Assembly: GCA_020846005.1 (NCBI GenBank)
Contig: JADLEQ010000019.1
Coordinates: forward strand, 62,001-126,000
Reading direction: 5' to 3'
From: Polyangiaceae bacterium
GTDB lineage: Bacteria; Myxococcota_A; Polyangia; Polyangiales; Polyangiaceae
Length of the DNA stretch: 64,000 bases
This document shows, in pieces, positions 27,720 to 36,775 of the stretch; the stretch's first letter is position 1, and each line of letters starts with the position of its first letter. A model generated the notes under the pieces. It did no database searches, was not told the DNA's origin, and saw only the letters and a list, made by a program, of their open reading frames with translations. Position numbers and translations under genes: made by a program.

Positions 27720-28858
27720 TCGAGGAGCCCGCGGGCGATGACCATCCTCTGGATCTCGCTCGTGCCTTCGTAGATCGTCGTGATGCGGACGTCGCGGAGG
27801 TGACGCTCGACGGGAAAATCCCGCACGTACCCGTACCCTCCCAGCACTTGCATGGCGCGGTTGCACACGCGGTTGGCCGCCTCGCTGGCGTAGAGCTTCG
27901 CCATGCTGGCCTCCTGCGTGAACCGGTCGCCGCGATCCTTCAGCGTCGCGGCGCGCCAGGTGAGCATCCTCGCCGCGTCGAGCTCCGCCGCGGAGTCGGC
28001 CAGCATGAACTGCACCGCCTGGTGCTCGGCGAGCGGCCGACCGAACGCGACGCGCTCCTTCGCGTAGCGCGTAGCCGCCTCGAGCCCCGCCGTGGCGATC
28101 CCGATCGACTGCGAGGCGATCCCGATCCGGCCGCCGTCGAGCGCCATCATCGCGATCCGGAAGCCGACCCCCTCCTCGCCCAGCCGGCAGCTCGCCGGGA
28201 CGCGGCAGGCGTCGAAGGTGAGCGGCACCGTGTTCGAGCCACGGAGGCCGTGCTTGTCCTCGGCTCGCCCGACGACGAGCCCGGCGGCGCCTCGCTCGAC
28301 CAGGAAGCACGAGATCCCACGCGGGCCGGGGCCCCCGGTGCGTGCCCACACCACGATCACGCCGGCGTGGGCACCGTTGGTGATCCACTGCTTCTGGCCA
28401 TCCAGGACGTAGGTGTCGCCGTCGCGCCGGGCGATCGTCGTGAGCTTGGCTGCGTCGCTCCCGACGGCGGGCTCGCTCAGCGCGAAGGCGCCCGTGAGGT
28501 GCGCGCCGCTCGTCAGCAGCGGGAGGTGATGCGCGCGCTGCGCGTCGTCGCCGAACGCCTGGATCACCTCGCCGACCATGTTCGTCACCGCCATGGTGAC
28601 GGCCGTGGAGGCGCAGGCGCGCGCGATCTCCGTCATCGCCAGCGAGTACGCGAGCGCGCCGGCCTCGGCTCCCCCGAATTCCTGCCGGACGTTCACGCCG
28701 AGTAGCCCGAGCTCCGCGAGGCCGCGGACCAGCTCCTCGGGAAAAGCCGCCTCGCGGTCCAGCTCGCTGGCCCGCGGCGCGACCCGTCGCTCCGCGAACT
28801 CGCGGGCCGTTCGCTGGATGAGCTGTTGGGACTCGGTGAGAGAGAGATCGAGCGACAA
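27716..28858 (-). CDS. acyl-CoA dehydrogenase (380 aa)
   Basis: FAD-dependent dehydrogenase that puts a trans-2 double bond into acyl-CoA, passing electrons to ETF. 380 residues, the normal short/medium-chain length, from a TTG start that aligns with the conserved opening LSLTESQQLIQRTAREFA. Family signatures: FALSEPAVGSDAAKLTT (FAD binding), QVLGGYGYVRDFPVER, and IYEGTSEIQR, in which the catalytic Glu is present. A longer frame reaches 29089 but lacks conserved sequence. A four-base overlap couples it to the Nudix gene. Confidence 0.9.
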   Translation of the reverse strand: MSLDLSLTESQQLIQRTAREFAERRVAPRASELDREAAFPEELVRGLAELGLLGVNVRQEFGGAEAGALAYSLAMTEIARACASTAVTMAVTNMVGEVIQAFGDDAQRAHHLPLLTSGAHLTGAFALSEPAVGSDAAKLTTIARRDGDTYVLDGQKQWITNGAHAGVIVVWARTGGPGPRGISCFLVERGAAGLVVGRAEDKHGLRGSNTVPLTFDACRVPASCRLGEEGVGFRIAMMALDGGRIGIASQSIGIATAGLEAATRYAKERVAFGRPLAEHQAVQFMLADSAAELDAARMLTWRAATLKDRGDRFTQEASMAKLYASEAANRVCNRAMQVLGGYGYVRDFPVERHLRDVRITTIYEGTSEIQRMVIARGLLE

Positions 28859-29045
28859 GGGACACCCGGGGGCGAGGCGCCTCGGGCGGACTTGCCGGAG
28901 GGACGCGCTCGGCGCGAACGTCCCGCGGAGTGGCGCGCCGGTCAAGGGGGGCGCGACCAGCCGGCCGCACGGAGGCGCCCCGCCGGAGAGCGGGGACCCT
29001 CCGTGCGACGCCCCAGGGCGCCAGGACTGTTGTAGCCTGCAGGCC

Positions 29046-30797
29046 ATGAAGCGCCTCCCCCACCGGTCGCCGCTCGGCGTGGCGGCCACGCTCCTCCTCG
29101 GCTCCGCGACCGCCCACGCCTTCCCCGCCGCGTTCGTGGGGAAGTCCGCGGGTCAGCGCGTCGCGCACTCGGCGCACGTCGTCGTCGTGAAGCAGGGCGA
29201 CTCCACCGTCGTCACCACGATGGTCGACTACGACGGCCCGACGGACGCTCCGTTCGCCATCGTGGCGCCCGTCCCGGCGGATGTCACGCCAGAGCGGGTC
29301 GTCGCGCTGAAGCGCGAGCCCATCGATCGGCTCGAGAAGCTGACGGCGCCCAGGTTCCACGAGTTCTGGGAGATGGATCCCTGCGAGCCCGGCCCGGCCC
29401 AGCAGGAGTGGGAGCGCGACCTCACGGCGAGCTCGGGGACGGACTTCCTCGGCGGGGGCTCGCCCCAGCCCCAGGCCGGCAAGGTGGCGAAGGAGCTCGT
29501 GGTCTCGACCGACACGGACTTCCGACCCAAGGAGTACGCCGTGAGCGTCGTGGCGTCCGGCGTGGCCGACGAGCTGAAGCGACGCGGCTACCTCGACTTC
29601 GATCGTGTCGCGACGGACGCCGAAGCGTATATCCAGCAGGGCATGAAGGTGATGATCGCGGAGGTCGATCCGAAGACGCTCGAGATGATCGGCGCTAGCC
29701 GGGCCATGCTCGCCCCCCTCCGCTTCTGGACGGACCAGCCGTACACGAGGCTACCGAGCCGGATGGGCCTCGCCAACCTGGCGAAGGCGCAGGAGCTGCT
29801 CGTCTACGTCCTCGATCCGAAGCAGCGCTGGGAGGTGAAGGGCTACGCGAACGCCTTCGCGCCGACCAACGTGGAGGTCTCCTTCGAGGTGAAGGAAAGG
29901 ATGGGGGAGTTCTGGGCGGGGCTCCACGACCGCTTCCTCGCGAAGCACCCGCGGACGTTCCTCACCGAGTACTCTTGGCCGACGGAGGGGTGTGGCCAGC
30001 CGTGCCAGAACGAGGCCCTCCTCCTGAGTGAGCTGCTGACGCTGGGCGGGGACGTCTTCGAGTCGAAGCTGCCGAAGGAGATCCGCGAGCCGAAGCCCCC
30101 GGAGCCGACCGAAGACGAGAAGAAGGCGGCCAAGGCCGAGCTCGCCAACCTCCCCGCCGCCGACCGGCCCAAGCGCGAGAAGGTGATGAAGGAAGAGCGC
30201 GTCACCATCGCGCGTGTGAAGGCGCTGGTCGACCGGCAGAGGTACGTGCTGACCCGACTCCACTACCGCTACGACGCGGCGACGCTCCCGACGGATCCGG
30301 AGCTGGTCCCCGCGGGCGGCCACGTCGCCGGCGGCGCGGGGCTCCCCAAGGGCGAGAAGGGCGAGATCTCGACCGAGGTGAAGCCGGCGGAGCAGGCCCG
30401 CTACCAGACCCGGATGAACCATTTCCATCCGTGGAAGGGCATGCAGCAGTGCAACGCCCCCGAGCGTTGGCGCTGGGGGAAGCCGCCGCGCACGTACCGC
30501 GGCCTGCGCAAGGTGTGGGTGGCGGAGGATCTCGCGCGGAAGAACCGCACGCAAATCGATCCGGCCCAGCACGTGCATACCCCGGTCCCAGCGCTCGACC
30601 TCGCCGCGGTGCCGAAGGCCGGAGACGCCGCCGCAGCACCGAGCGCGAGCGCCGCGCCGAGCGCGAGCGCGTCGGGGGCGCCGGAGAAGTCCGGGTGCGG
30701 GATCGCGGGCGCGGTGCGTGGTAGCGGCGGCGCCGGCCCGGCGTGGTGGGCGCTGTTCGCGATCGCGCTGCTCTCGCGGCGACGTCCCCGGCGCTGA
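29046..30797 (+). CDS. DUF2330 protein with MYXO-CTERM tail
   Basis: 583 residues. A signal peptide (SPLGVAATLLLGSATAHA) precedes FPAAFVGKSAGQRVAHSAHV and DGPTDAPFAIVAPVPADV, which match the start of the DUF2330 domain. A charged linker (PEPTEDEKKAAKAELANLP) follows, then an Ala/Ser-Pro-rich stretch and the C-terminal tail: Cys551 in SGCGIAG, hydrophobic WWALFAIALL and RRRPRR. That is the MYXO-CTERM pattern (lipid-anchored Cys, sorting by a myxosortase). Likely attached to the outer surface. Catalysis unknown. Confidence 0.85.
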   Translation: MKRLPHRSPLGVAATLLLGSATAHAFPAAFVGKSAGQRVAHSAHVVVVKQGDSTVVTTMVDYDGPTDAPFAIVAPVPADVTPERVVALKREPIDRLEKLTAPRFHEFWEMDPCEPGPAQQEWERDLTASSGTDFLGGGSPQPQAGKVAKELVVSTDTDFRPKEYAVSVVASGVADELKRRGYLDFDRVATDAEAYIQQGMKVMIAEVDPKTLEMIGASRAMLAPLRFWTDQPYTRLPSRMGLANLAKAQELLVYVLDPKQRWEVKGYANAFAPTNVEVSFEVKERMGEFWAGLHDRFLAKHPRTFLTEYSWPTEGCGQPCQNEALLLSELLTLGGDVFESKLPKEIREPKPPEPTEDEKKAAKAELANLPAADRPKREKVMKEERVTIARVKALVDRQRYVLTRLHYRYDAATLPTDPELVPAGGHVAGGAGLPKGEKGEISTEVKPAEQARYQTRMNHFHPWKGMQQCNAPERWRWGKPPRTYRGLRKVWVAEDLARKNRTQIDPAQHVHTPVPALDLAAVPKAGDAAAAPSASAAPSASASGAPEKSGCGIAGAVRGSGGAGPAWWALFAIALLSRRRPRR

Positions 30798-30844
30798 GGG
30801 CGCTCCGGCGTCCGGCGCCGTTCCCGCCGCGCTCGGGCGAGGCG

Positions 30845-30868
30845 CGCGCCCCGTCACCGGTGGGCGCG
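30845..30868. terminator. hairpin between convergent genes
   Basis: CGCGCCC pairs with GGGCGCG across a 10-nt loop. It sits in the 74-bp gap between the converging DUF2330 and acyltransferase genes and could stop both. No U-tract follows on either side. Confidence 0.4.
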
Positions 30869-30871
30869 GCG

Positions 30872-31615
30872 CTACGGGGCGCGTCGGGACCGCAGCTCGC
30901 GCGCGGACGCCGCGATGCGATCACGGCAGGTGTCGCGGAGGGTCGCCACGTCGTCGAGCGTCATGCCCTGCGTCTCGACCGGCTCGAGGATCCGCACCAC
31001 CGCGTGCGCCTCGTGCAACAGGAAGGAGCCCTTCTGCATGCAGTCACGCGTGCCGTGGAGAGCGAGCGGGAGCACCGGGACGCCACACTCCACCGCGAGC
31101 TGAAACGCACCGTCCTTGAACGGGAGCAGCTCGCCGTCCGGGCTCCGCGTGCCCTCCGGGAACACCATCACGCTCATGCCGGCCCGGAGCGTCGCGCGGC
31201 ACTCGGCGAGCATCTCCACCACGCTCTCTCGCTCACCGCGCCGGAGCGGGATGTCTCCGCCGAGCGTGAGGAGCCAGCCGGTGAGCGGTTGCCGGAAGAG
31301 CTCCTGCTTCGCGATCCAGCGCATGTCCCACGGGAGGTGCGAGAGCAGGAAGGGATCGGCGTTCGACTCGTGGTTGCTGACCACGACATACGGCCGCGTC
31401 TTCACGTCCGCGGGCGCCACGCCCTCCACCTCGAACCGCCACAGCGGCGTCAGCTGCGAGGTGAGCTTGCCGAAGCGACGCATCCACCGCCCCTGGTGGC
31501 GGCGGGTGAGATCCTCACGGTGGCGGATCGCGGAGACCGCCATGAGCGGGAGGAAGGCGAGCGCCGTCCCGACGAATTCGGCGTACGAGTAGGTGGCGAG
31601 CAGGGCGCGGCGCAC
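30872..31615 (-). CDS. 1-acyl-sn-glycerol-3-phosphate acyltransferase (PlsC family)
   Basis: 247 residues from GTG. It transfers an acyl chain to the sn-2 position of lysophosphatidate. The family blocks are present: NHESNAD (HX4D catalytic pair near residue 83), GDIPLRRGERES, and FPEGTRSPDGEL (glycerol-phosphate binding, near residue 153), followed by FKDGAFQLAVECGVPVLP. One N-terminal hydrophobic segment probably anchors it to the inner membrane. Separated from the GH1 gene by a terminator-like hairpin, so independent transcription is likely. Confidence 0.92.
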   Translation of the reverse strand: MRRALLATYSYAEFVGTALAFLPLMAVSAIRHREDLTRRHQGRWMRRFGKLTSQLTPLWRFEVEGVAPADVKTRPYVVVSNHESNADPFLLSHLPWDMRWIAKQELFRQPLTGWLLTLGGDIPLRRGERESVVEMLAECRATLRAGMSVMVFPEGTRSPDGELLPFKDGAFQLAVECGVPVLPLALHGTRDCMQKGSFLLHEAHAVVRILEPVETQGMTLDDVATLRDTCRDRIAASARELRSRRAP

Positions 31616-31652
31616 GGTGCGGCTCCAGACGGCCGGGCATCGTGGCGGAAAC

Positions 31653-31678
31653 CCGAACCGGGCGCTGTCACGGTTCGG
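31653..31678 (-). terminator. hairpin downstream of the GH1 gene
   Basis: CCGAACCG and CGGTTCGG form a perfect 8-bp stem with a 10-nt loop directly after the GH1 stop codon on the minus strand. Only a short T run (GTTT) follows. Confidence 0.5.
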
Positions 31679-33028
31679 TCACGGCGAGAGCGCGTTCCGG
31701 CGCGCCACCTCGGCGTACCAGCGCGCGCTGTCCTTCGGCGTGCGGCGCTGCGTGGGGTAGTCCACGTGGACCAGGCCGAAGCGCTTCGAGTACCCGTGCG
31801 CCCACTCGAAGTTGTCGAGCCAGCTCCAGACGAAGTACCCGCGGACCCGAGCGCCGTCGGCGATGGCCCGGTGGAGCCGCGCGAGGTACCCACGCAGGAA
31901 GGCGACGCGATCGGCGTCGTGCACCTGCCCGTCGGCGACCGGGTCGGCGAACGCGGCGCCGTTCTCCGTGACGTACACCACCGGGTTCCCGTAGTCGGCG
32001 CGGAGCCGGTCGAGGACCTCGCCGAGCGCGTCGGGCCGGATCTCCCAGCCCATGTCCGTGTACCTCGCGCCGTCGATCCGATGGTGCTCGTCGGCGAGCG
32101 CCTCGAGGAGCGGGGTCTCCGGGTGGTGCCGGACGAAGTACCGCGTGTAGTTGTTCACCCCCACGAAATCGAGCGGCTGCGCGATGACGGCGAGATCCTC
32201 CTCGGGGTACCGCACGCCGAGCGGGCTCAGGAGCTCGAGCAGCTCCGGTGGATACGCGCCGAGGAGCACCGGATCGAGGAAGTAGCGATTGAAGAAGGCG
32301 TCGAAGCGGCGCGCCGCGGCGGCGTCCTCCGCGGACGCCGAGCGGGGGTGCATGGGCGGGGTCTGCATCGCGATCCCGACCGGGAGCCGCGCTCGCTCCG
32401 CGCGGACGGCCCGGACGGCCTCGCCGTGCGCCAGGTTGATGTGATGCGCGACGCGCGGGTACCCGACGAAATCCTGGACGCCCGGCGCGTGGGTCCCCAC
32501 CACGTAGCCGAAGAGACCGAAGATCTGCGGCTCGTTCAGCGTGACGATCCACCGCAGCCGATCGCCGAGGGCGCGCGCGACGACTCCAGCGTAGTCCGCG
32601 AACCACCCGGCGACGTCGCGCGAAGCGAAGCCGCCTTCGTCCTGGAGCGCCTGCGGGAGGTCCCAGTGATAGAGCGTCGCCATCGGCGCGATGCCGGCCT
32701 CGAGCAGCGCATCGACCAGGCGCGAGTAGAAGTCCAGCCCCGCGGGATGGGGTGGTCCCTTCCCCGAGGGCTGGACGCGCGGCCAGGCGACGCTGAAGCG
32801 ATAGGCGCCGAGGCCGAGCTCGCGCATCATCGCCACGTCTCCGGCGTAGCGATGGAAGTGATCGCAGGCCACGTCCCCCGTGTCGCCGTGGCTCACCTTC
32901 CCCGGGGTGTGGGAGAACCGATCCCAGATGCTCTCGCCTCGGCCCCCCTCGTGGGCGCCCCCCTCGATCTGGTACGCTGCGGTCGCGGCGCCCCAGACGA
33001 ACCCCTCGGGAAACTGCAGCTCCGTCAT
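31679..33028 (-). CDS. glycoside hydrolase family 1 beta-glucosidase
   Basis: 449 residues, the full GH1 (beta/alpha)8 barrel with no signal peptide, so cytoplasmic. Opening FPEGFVWGAATAAYQIEGG is the family N-terminus. The acid/base Glu is in TLNEPQ near residue 167 and the nucleophile Glu in YVTENGAAF near 355; WSWLDNFEW near 403 helps form the sugar site. The ATG at 33028 gives the consensus length. It hydrolyses beta-linked glucosides or related sugars; the exact sugar cannot be told. Confidence 0.95.
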   Translation of the reverse strand: MTELQFPEGFVWGAATAAYQIEGGAHEGGRGESIWDRFSHTPGKVSHGDTGDVACDHFHRYAGDVAMMRELGLGAYRFSVAWPRVQPSGKGPPHPAGLDFYSRLVDALLEAGIAPMATLYHWDLPQALQDEGGFASRDVAGWFADYAGVVARALGDRLRWIVTLNEPQIFGLFGYVVGTHAPGVQDFVGYPRVAHHINLAHGEAVRAVRAERARLPVGIAMQTPPMHPRSASAEDAAAARRFDAFFNRYFLDPVLLGAYPPELLELLSPLGVRYPEEDLAVIAQPLDFVGVNNYTRYFVRHHPETPLLEALADEHHRIDGARYTDMGWEIRPDALGEVLDRLRADYGNPVVYVTENGAAFADPVADGQVHDADRVAFLRGYLARLHRAIADGARVRGYFVWSWLDNFEWAHGYSKRFGLVHVDYPTQRRTPKDSARWYAEVARRNALSP

Positions 33029-33097
33029 GCTCTCGCGGCGCGCTCCGCGAGGCAGGGTACCACGGCGGGCCGGGCGCGCGCGGCGCGGGCGCACGCC

Positions 33098-34810
33098 TCA
33101 GACGACATCGAAGGGATAGCCGCCGTCCTCGTACGTCCGCCCGGCGATCGCCTTCCTGAGCTCGTCGTCGTTGCGCTCGAGCCCGGTGAGGCCGGCGTTC
33201 ACCCGACGCTCCGCCGCGCCGGAGAAGATGGTGGCGAGATCGAGCTCGCGCCTCGACCCCGCCTCACCCCGGGCGCGGAGCGCAGCGGTCGTCCGCGAGA
33301 GCACCGCCGCCATCGCGAAGAGGTCGATGGCGACGTTGGCCAGCCGCGCCTGCGTGTTCTGCTTCTCGACCAGCTCCGTCCCGTGCTCACGGACCAGCCG
33401 CTCGACCGCCTTGCCGAGCCGATCCACCGCCGCCTCGTAGGCCGCAGCCTCGCGCGCGAGCGCCGGGTGCGCGCTCACCGGCCGAGGCCGCTGGAACCGC
33501 TCCCGCACCGATCGGATCGCGAGCTCGCGGAGCTGCGACAGCCCCTTGACCGGCTCGGCCAGCACCTCGCGGTCGCGGTCGCGGCGGTCGGCGGGCCCGC
33601 GCACCCCGCCCAGCGCGAGCCGCCCACGGAGGACCTCGTTCGTGCCATCGAGCAGCAGCCAGGCGCGCGCGTCGCGCATTTGCCGCTCGAGCGGGTGAGG
33701 CCGGACGTAGGCGCCGGCGGCGCCTACCTGGAGCGCCTCCCCCACGACCCGCTGGAGCGCCTCGCTCACGGCGACGCGGGCGGCCAGGCTCTCCAGCGTC
33801 ACGTCCGCGCCGCGATCGGCGAGCCCAGCGGCGAGGTAGACGAGCGACTCGACGGCGAAGGTGTCCGCGAGCGCGCGGACCAGGCGGTCCTTCAAGATCG
33901 AGTACTCGCCGATCGAGCGACCGACGCTCCGCCGGTCCACCAGGCGCTGCACGAGGAGGTTCACCGTCGCTCGGCACTGCCCGACCCCGGCCGCCGCCAG
34001 GAGGATGCGCGCGTCGCGGAGCACCTCGCGCGCGACGCCGATGCCGTCGCCGACGGCGCCGATGAGCGCTCCCGCCGGCACGCGAACGCCGTCCAGCTCG
34101 AGGGTGCAGACGTGGGCGCCGCGCACGCCGGAGGTGTCGCGGCGCCCACCGCTCCGGACGCCCTCGCCGCGCTCGACGATGAACACGCCGAGGCGCGCGC
34201 GGAGCCCGGCCTCGAGCGGGTTCGTCCGGGCGACCACGGCCACCAGCCCCGCGCGGTCGCCGTTCGTGACCCACGGCTTCGAGCCGCGCAGCACGTAGCC
34301 GCCATCGGGATGCGGCTCCGCCACCGTGCGTAGGGTCTCCGGGTCGCTCCCGCTCTCGCGCTCCGTGAGGGCGAACGCGGCGAGCACCTCGCCGCGGGCG
34401 AGCGGCGGGAGGAGGCGGGCCTTCTGCTCCGGGGTCCCGGCCACGACGATCGTGCGCGCCCCGGTGGCGACGTGCGCGGCGAGCATGACCGCAACCGACG
34501 CGTCGTGCGCCGCGACCTCCTGGAGCACCCTCGCCTGGGCGAACATCGAGAGCCCGCCGCCCCCGGCCTCGGCCGGGATCCCGAGACCGAAGAGCCCCGC
34601 ACCGCGCAGGGCCTCGAACACCGGCTCGTCGATCTCGCGCTCGGAGTCGATGCGCTCGGAGTCGATGACGCGCGCCGCGAGCTCGCGCACTGCTCCCAGG
34701 AGGCCGAGCACTCGCTCGCGCTCTGTTCCAGCGAGGCCGGGGTACGAGGCCACGAGATCGTCGGCCACCTCTCCGAAGAAGAGCCCGTGCACGAAGCCCG
34801 GCGCGGTCAC
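33098..34810 (-). CDS. acyl-CoA dehydrogenase, long form (570 aa)
   Basis: 570 residues from GTG, overlapping the PgpH-like stop by 4 nt. N-terminal and middle domains carry FALTERESGSDPETLRTVA (FAD), PWVTNGDRAGLVAVVART and GEYSILKDRLVRALADTFAV. After the core there is a further helical domain of about 150 residues (SQLRELAIRSVRERFQRP), as in the VLCAD/ACAD9-like group. At the site of the catalytic Glu (usual YEGT-NxR) the sequence is LLDGTNEVLR, so Asp replaces Glu. Function as a fatty-acyl-CoA dehydrogenase is plausible but the substitution lowers certainty. Confidence 0.85.
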   Translation of the reverse strand: MTAPGFVHGLFFGEVADDLVASYPGLAGTERERVLGLLGAVRELAARVIDSERIDSEREIDEPVFEALRGAGLFGLGIPAEAGGGGLSMFAQARVLQEVAAHDASVAVMLAAHVATGARTIVVAGTPEQKARLLPPLARGEVLAAFALTERESGSDPETLRTVAEPHPDGGYVLRGSKPWVTNGDRAGLVAVVARTNPLEAGLRARLGVFIVERGEGVRSGGRRDTSGVRGAHVCTLELDGVRVPAGALIGAVGDGIGVAREVLRDARILLAAAGVGQCRATVNLLVQRLVDRRSVGRSIGEYSILKDRLVRALADTFAVESLVYLAAGLADRGADVTLESLAARVAVSEALQRVVGEALQVGAAGAYVRPHPLERQMRDARAWLLLDGTNEVLRGRLALGGVRGPADRRDRDREVLAEPVKGLSQLRELAIRSVRERFQRPRPVSAHPALAREAAAYEAAVDRLGKAVERLVREHGTELVEKQNTQARLANVAIDLFAMAAVLSRTTAALRARGEAGSRRELDLATIFSGAAERRVNAGLTGLERNDDELRKAIAGRTYEDGGYPFDVV

Positions 34811-36582
34811 GACGTCCGCTCCGGCCCCGCCGCGGGGAGGCGTCGGGGGCGCTCGTCGCGCTCGCCGTCCCCCACCGCCCGCAGCGCCATGACCACGGAG
34901 CCCTCCGTCGACGGGCGGACGTCGACCTGCGGCGACGAGTCGCGCACCGCGCGCGTCGGCACCCCGAACTGCTGCGCGCGCTCGACCTGCCACGGATACT
35001 TGATCCGGTGGTGGTTCATGTTCACGAGCGTGTCCGTCATGCGGGCGGCGATCACGCGGAGATCCTGCATGTCGAGCCCCGACTCGTCGAGCTGCCCGGA
35101 CAACAGCTTGGTGAAGATCACGCGCTGGACCATGTTCTCGAACGCGGCGCGGCCCGGGGGGTCCACCGTCCTCGAGGCAGCCTCGATCGAGTCGACGAGC
35201 ATCAGGATGGCCGTCTCTTTCGTCTGAGGTTTCATCCCGGGGTACCGAAAGCTCACCTCCTTGAGGTTCTTCGGGTTGCCGGTCTGCTGGCACTTGTTCC
35301 AGAAGTACTCGACGAGCTGGGTCCCGTGGTGCGTATACGCGAACTCCGTGACCGACTCGGGGACTCCGGCTTCCCGCAGCGTCCGCGTGCCGACGACGAC
35401 GTGCGCCATGATGGCGTCGGCGCTCACGTCGGGATCCAGCCCTTCGTGCGGCGAGGGCTCGTCCGGGCCGAGGTTCTCGACGAAGTACTTCGGCTGAATG
35501 GCCTTCCCCATGTCGTGGTAGTAGGCGCCCACGCGGGTGAGCAGCGCGTCGGCCCCGATCGCGGCTGCCGCCGCCTCGGCCAGGTTCGCCATGGCGCGAG
35601 AGTGCTCCCAGCTCCCCGGCGCGTCGCGCGAGAGCCGCTGGAGGAGCGGCTGCTCGAGATCGGTGAGGTCGAGCAGCCGCTCGCGCGGCACCTGCCCGAG
35701 CAGGCGCTCCGCCGGGGATCGCAGGAGCGCCGAGGCGACCCCGCCGGTCACCCCGCCGCCGACGCACGCGAGGAGCGAGCTCCCGAGTCCGGCCTGGAGG
35801 TCCGCCCAGACGTCGAAGCGACCCTCGAACCCGGCGAGGATCGCGACCAACAGCGCACCTGCGCTCGCGCCCGCGAGCGCCCCCGCGATCACCATCTGCA
35901 GGCGATGCTTGCGGTCCAGGTAGAACAGCGTGGCGCTCGTACCGCGCACGAGCATCACGCTGAACAGCACCACGTCGAAGGACAGCAGAGACGCGACGAC
36001 GAGCGCGAGCACCACCGTCACCAGGAACCCGGTGCGACGGTCGAAGCTCGTAGCGATCCAGAGGGGGACCGCCGAGATCGGGATCCAGTACTCGGGCAAC
36101 GCGGTCCACAGCAGGATGAGCTTCGCGGCGATGGCGAGGAGCGCCATCGCGACGAGCAGACCGGCCTGCGTGCGCACGAGTCGGAGCCGGTTCTGACCGA
36201 ACCTCCGCAGATAGCTCAGCAGGCCGAACGCCAGCGCGAAATGGATGGCGAACGCGCCGGCGATCCGCCCGGCGCCGAGGGGCGCCGCGAGCGTGTGGGC
36301 GAGCGCGACCTGGTGAACCGGGTCGCCGGGGAGGACCACCGCCCCCCGCGGCACGAGCGCGCGCCGGCTCTCGTAGCGGAGCCGAGGGAGCCCCGTCGTC
36401 GGGTCGCGACCGAGGAGCGGGCCGTACGGCGAGCGGAGCGTGACCACCGCCGGCCGCCCCACCACGGGCGCCCAGGCCGGGACGAGGCGATCGGCGAGCT
36501 GCACGAACGTCAGCAGCGCCGCGAACGCCGCGGCCATCACGAGCCCGAACGCAAGGCCGGCCTTCACGCGCGTGCGCAGCAT
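34807..36582 (-). CDS. pgpH: PgpH-like HD-domain cyclic-di-AMP phosphodiesterase
   Basis: 591 residues: one N-terminal helix, a short extracytoplasmic loop (about residues 33-105), then a run of membrane helices to about residue 270 and a cytoplasmic HD domain. The HD motif is intact: SWEHSRAMANLA, YYHDMGK near residue 355, HHGTQLVEYFW and MLVDSIEAASR. This architecture is that of the 7TMR-HDED/PgpH family, which degrades c-di-AMP. The extracytoplasmic part is much shorter than in typical members. It diverges from folP-cdaA-cdaR, whose CdaA makes the same nucleotide. Confidence 0.88.
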   Translation of the reverse strand: MLRTRVKAGLAFGLVMAAAFAALLTFVQLADRLVPAWAPVVGRPAVVTLRSPYGPLLGRDPTTGLPRLRYESRRALVPRGAVVLPGDPVHQVALAHTLAAPLGAGRIAGAFAIHFALAFGLLSYLRRFGQNRLRLVRTQAGLLVAMALLAIAAKLILLWTALPEYWIPISAVPLWIATSFDRRTGFLVTVVLALVVASLLSFDVVLFSVMLVRGTSATLFYLDRKHRLQMVIAGALAGASAGALLVAILAGFEGRFDVWADLQAGLGSSLLACVGGGVTGGVASALLRSPAERLLGQVPRERLLDLTDLEQPLLQRLSRDAPGSWEHSRAMANLAEAAAAAIGADALLTRVGAYYHDMGKAIQPKYFVENLGPDEPSPHEGLDPDVSADAIMAHVVVGTRTLREAGVPESVTEFAYTHHGTQLVEYFWNKCQQTGNPKNLKEVSFRYPGMKPQTKETAILMLVDSIEAASRTVDPPGRAAFENMVQRVIFTKLLSGQLDESGLDMQDLRVIAARMTDTLVNMNHHRIKYPWQVERAQQFGVPTRAVRDSSPQVDVRPSTEGSVVMALRAVGDGERDERPRRLPAAGPERTS

Positions 36583-36619
36583 GGGAACGCCGGTCGGCGC
36601 GGGGCGGCGACCGGCCGCA

Positions 36620-36649
36620 ACCGTAGCCGACGGAGCGCGGGTCGGGCAA
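36620..36649 (-). promoter_or_regulatory. putative promoter for the PgpH-like gene
   Basis: On the minus strand TTGCCC (36644-36649), 18-bp spacer, TACGGT (36620-36625), giving a leader of about 30 nt before the ATG at 36582. Confidence 0.4.
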
Positions 36650-36729
36650 CGACCCCGCGACTCCGGCGCACCGCCCGGGCGCCCGCCTCGCGCCCGGTGC
36701 CCGACGAATAGTGACCGGATGTCGCTAGG

Positions 36730-36758
36730 TTGAGCGTGGGCCCAGGTCTTGCTAGAGT
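36730..36758 (+). promoter_or_regulatory. putative promoter for folP-cdaA-cdaR
   Basis: TTGAGC (36730-36735), 17-bp spacer, TAGAGT (36753-36758), ahead of a GAGG ribosome-binding site at 36766-36769 and the TTG at 36776. It lies about 80 bp from the divergent promoter. Confidence 0.45.
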
Positions 36759-36775
36759 TGGTCGCGAGGCTGACC

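Noticed and set aside
30743-34333. A 1196-codon plus-strand frame across the acyltransferase, GH1 and ACAD genes
   Set aside because: Antisense shadow; the three minus-strand genes have intact catalytic motifs.
33098-36649. A single 1183-codon minus-strand frame joining ACAD and upstream sequence
   Set aside because: The ACAD begins at the GTG at 34810 in an overlap with the PgpH-like gene; upstream codons are a shadow of that gene.
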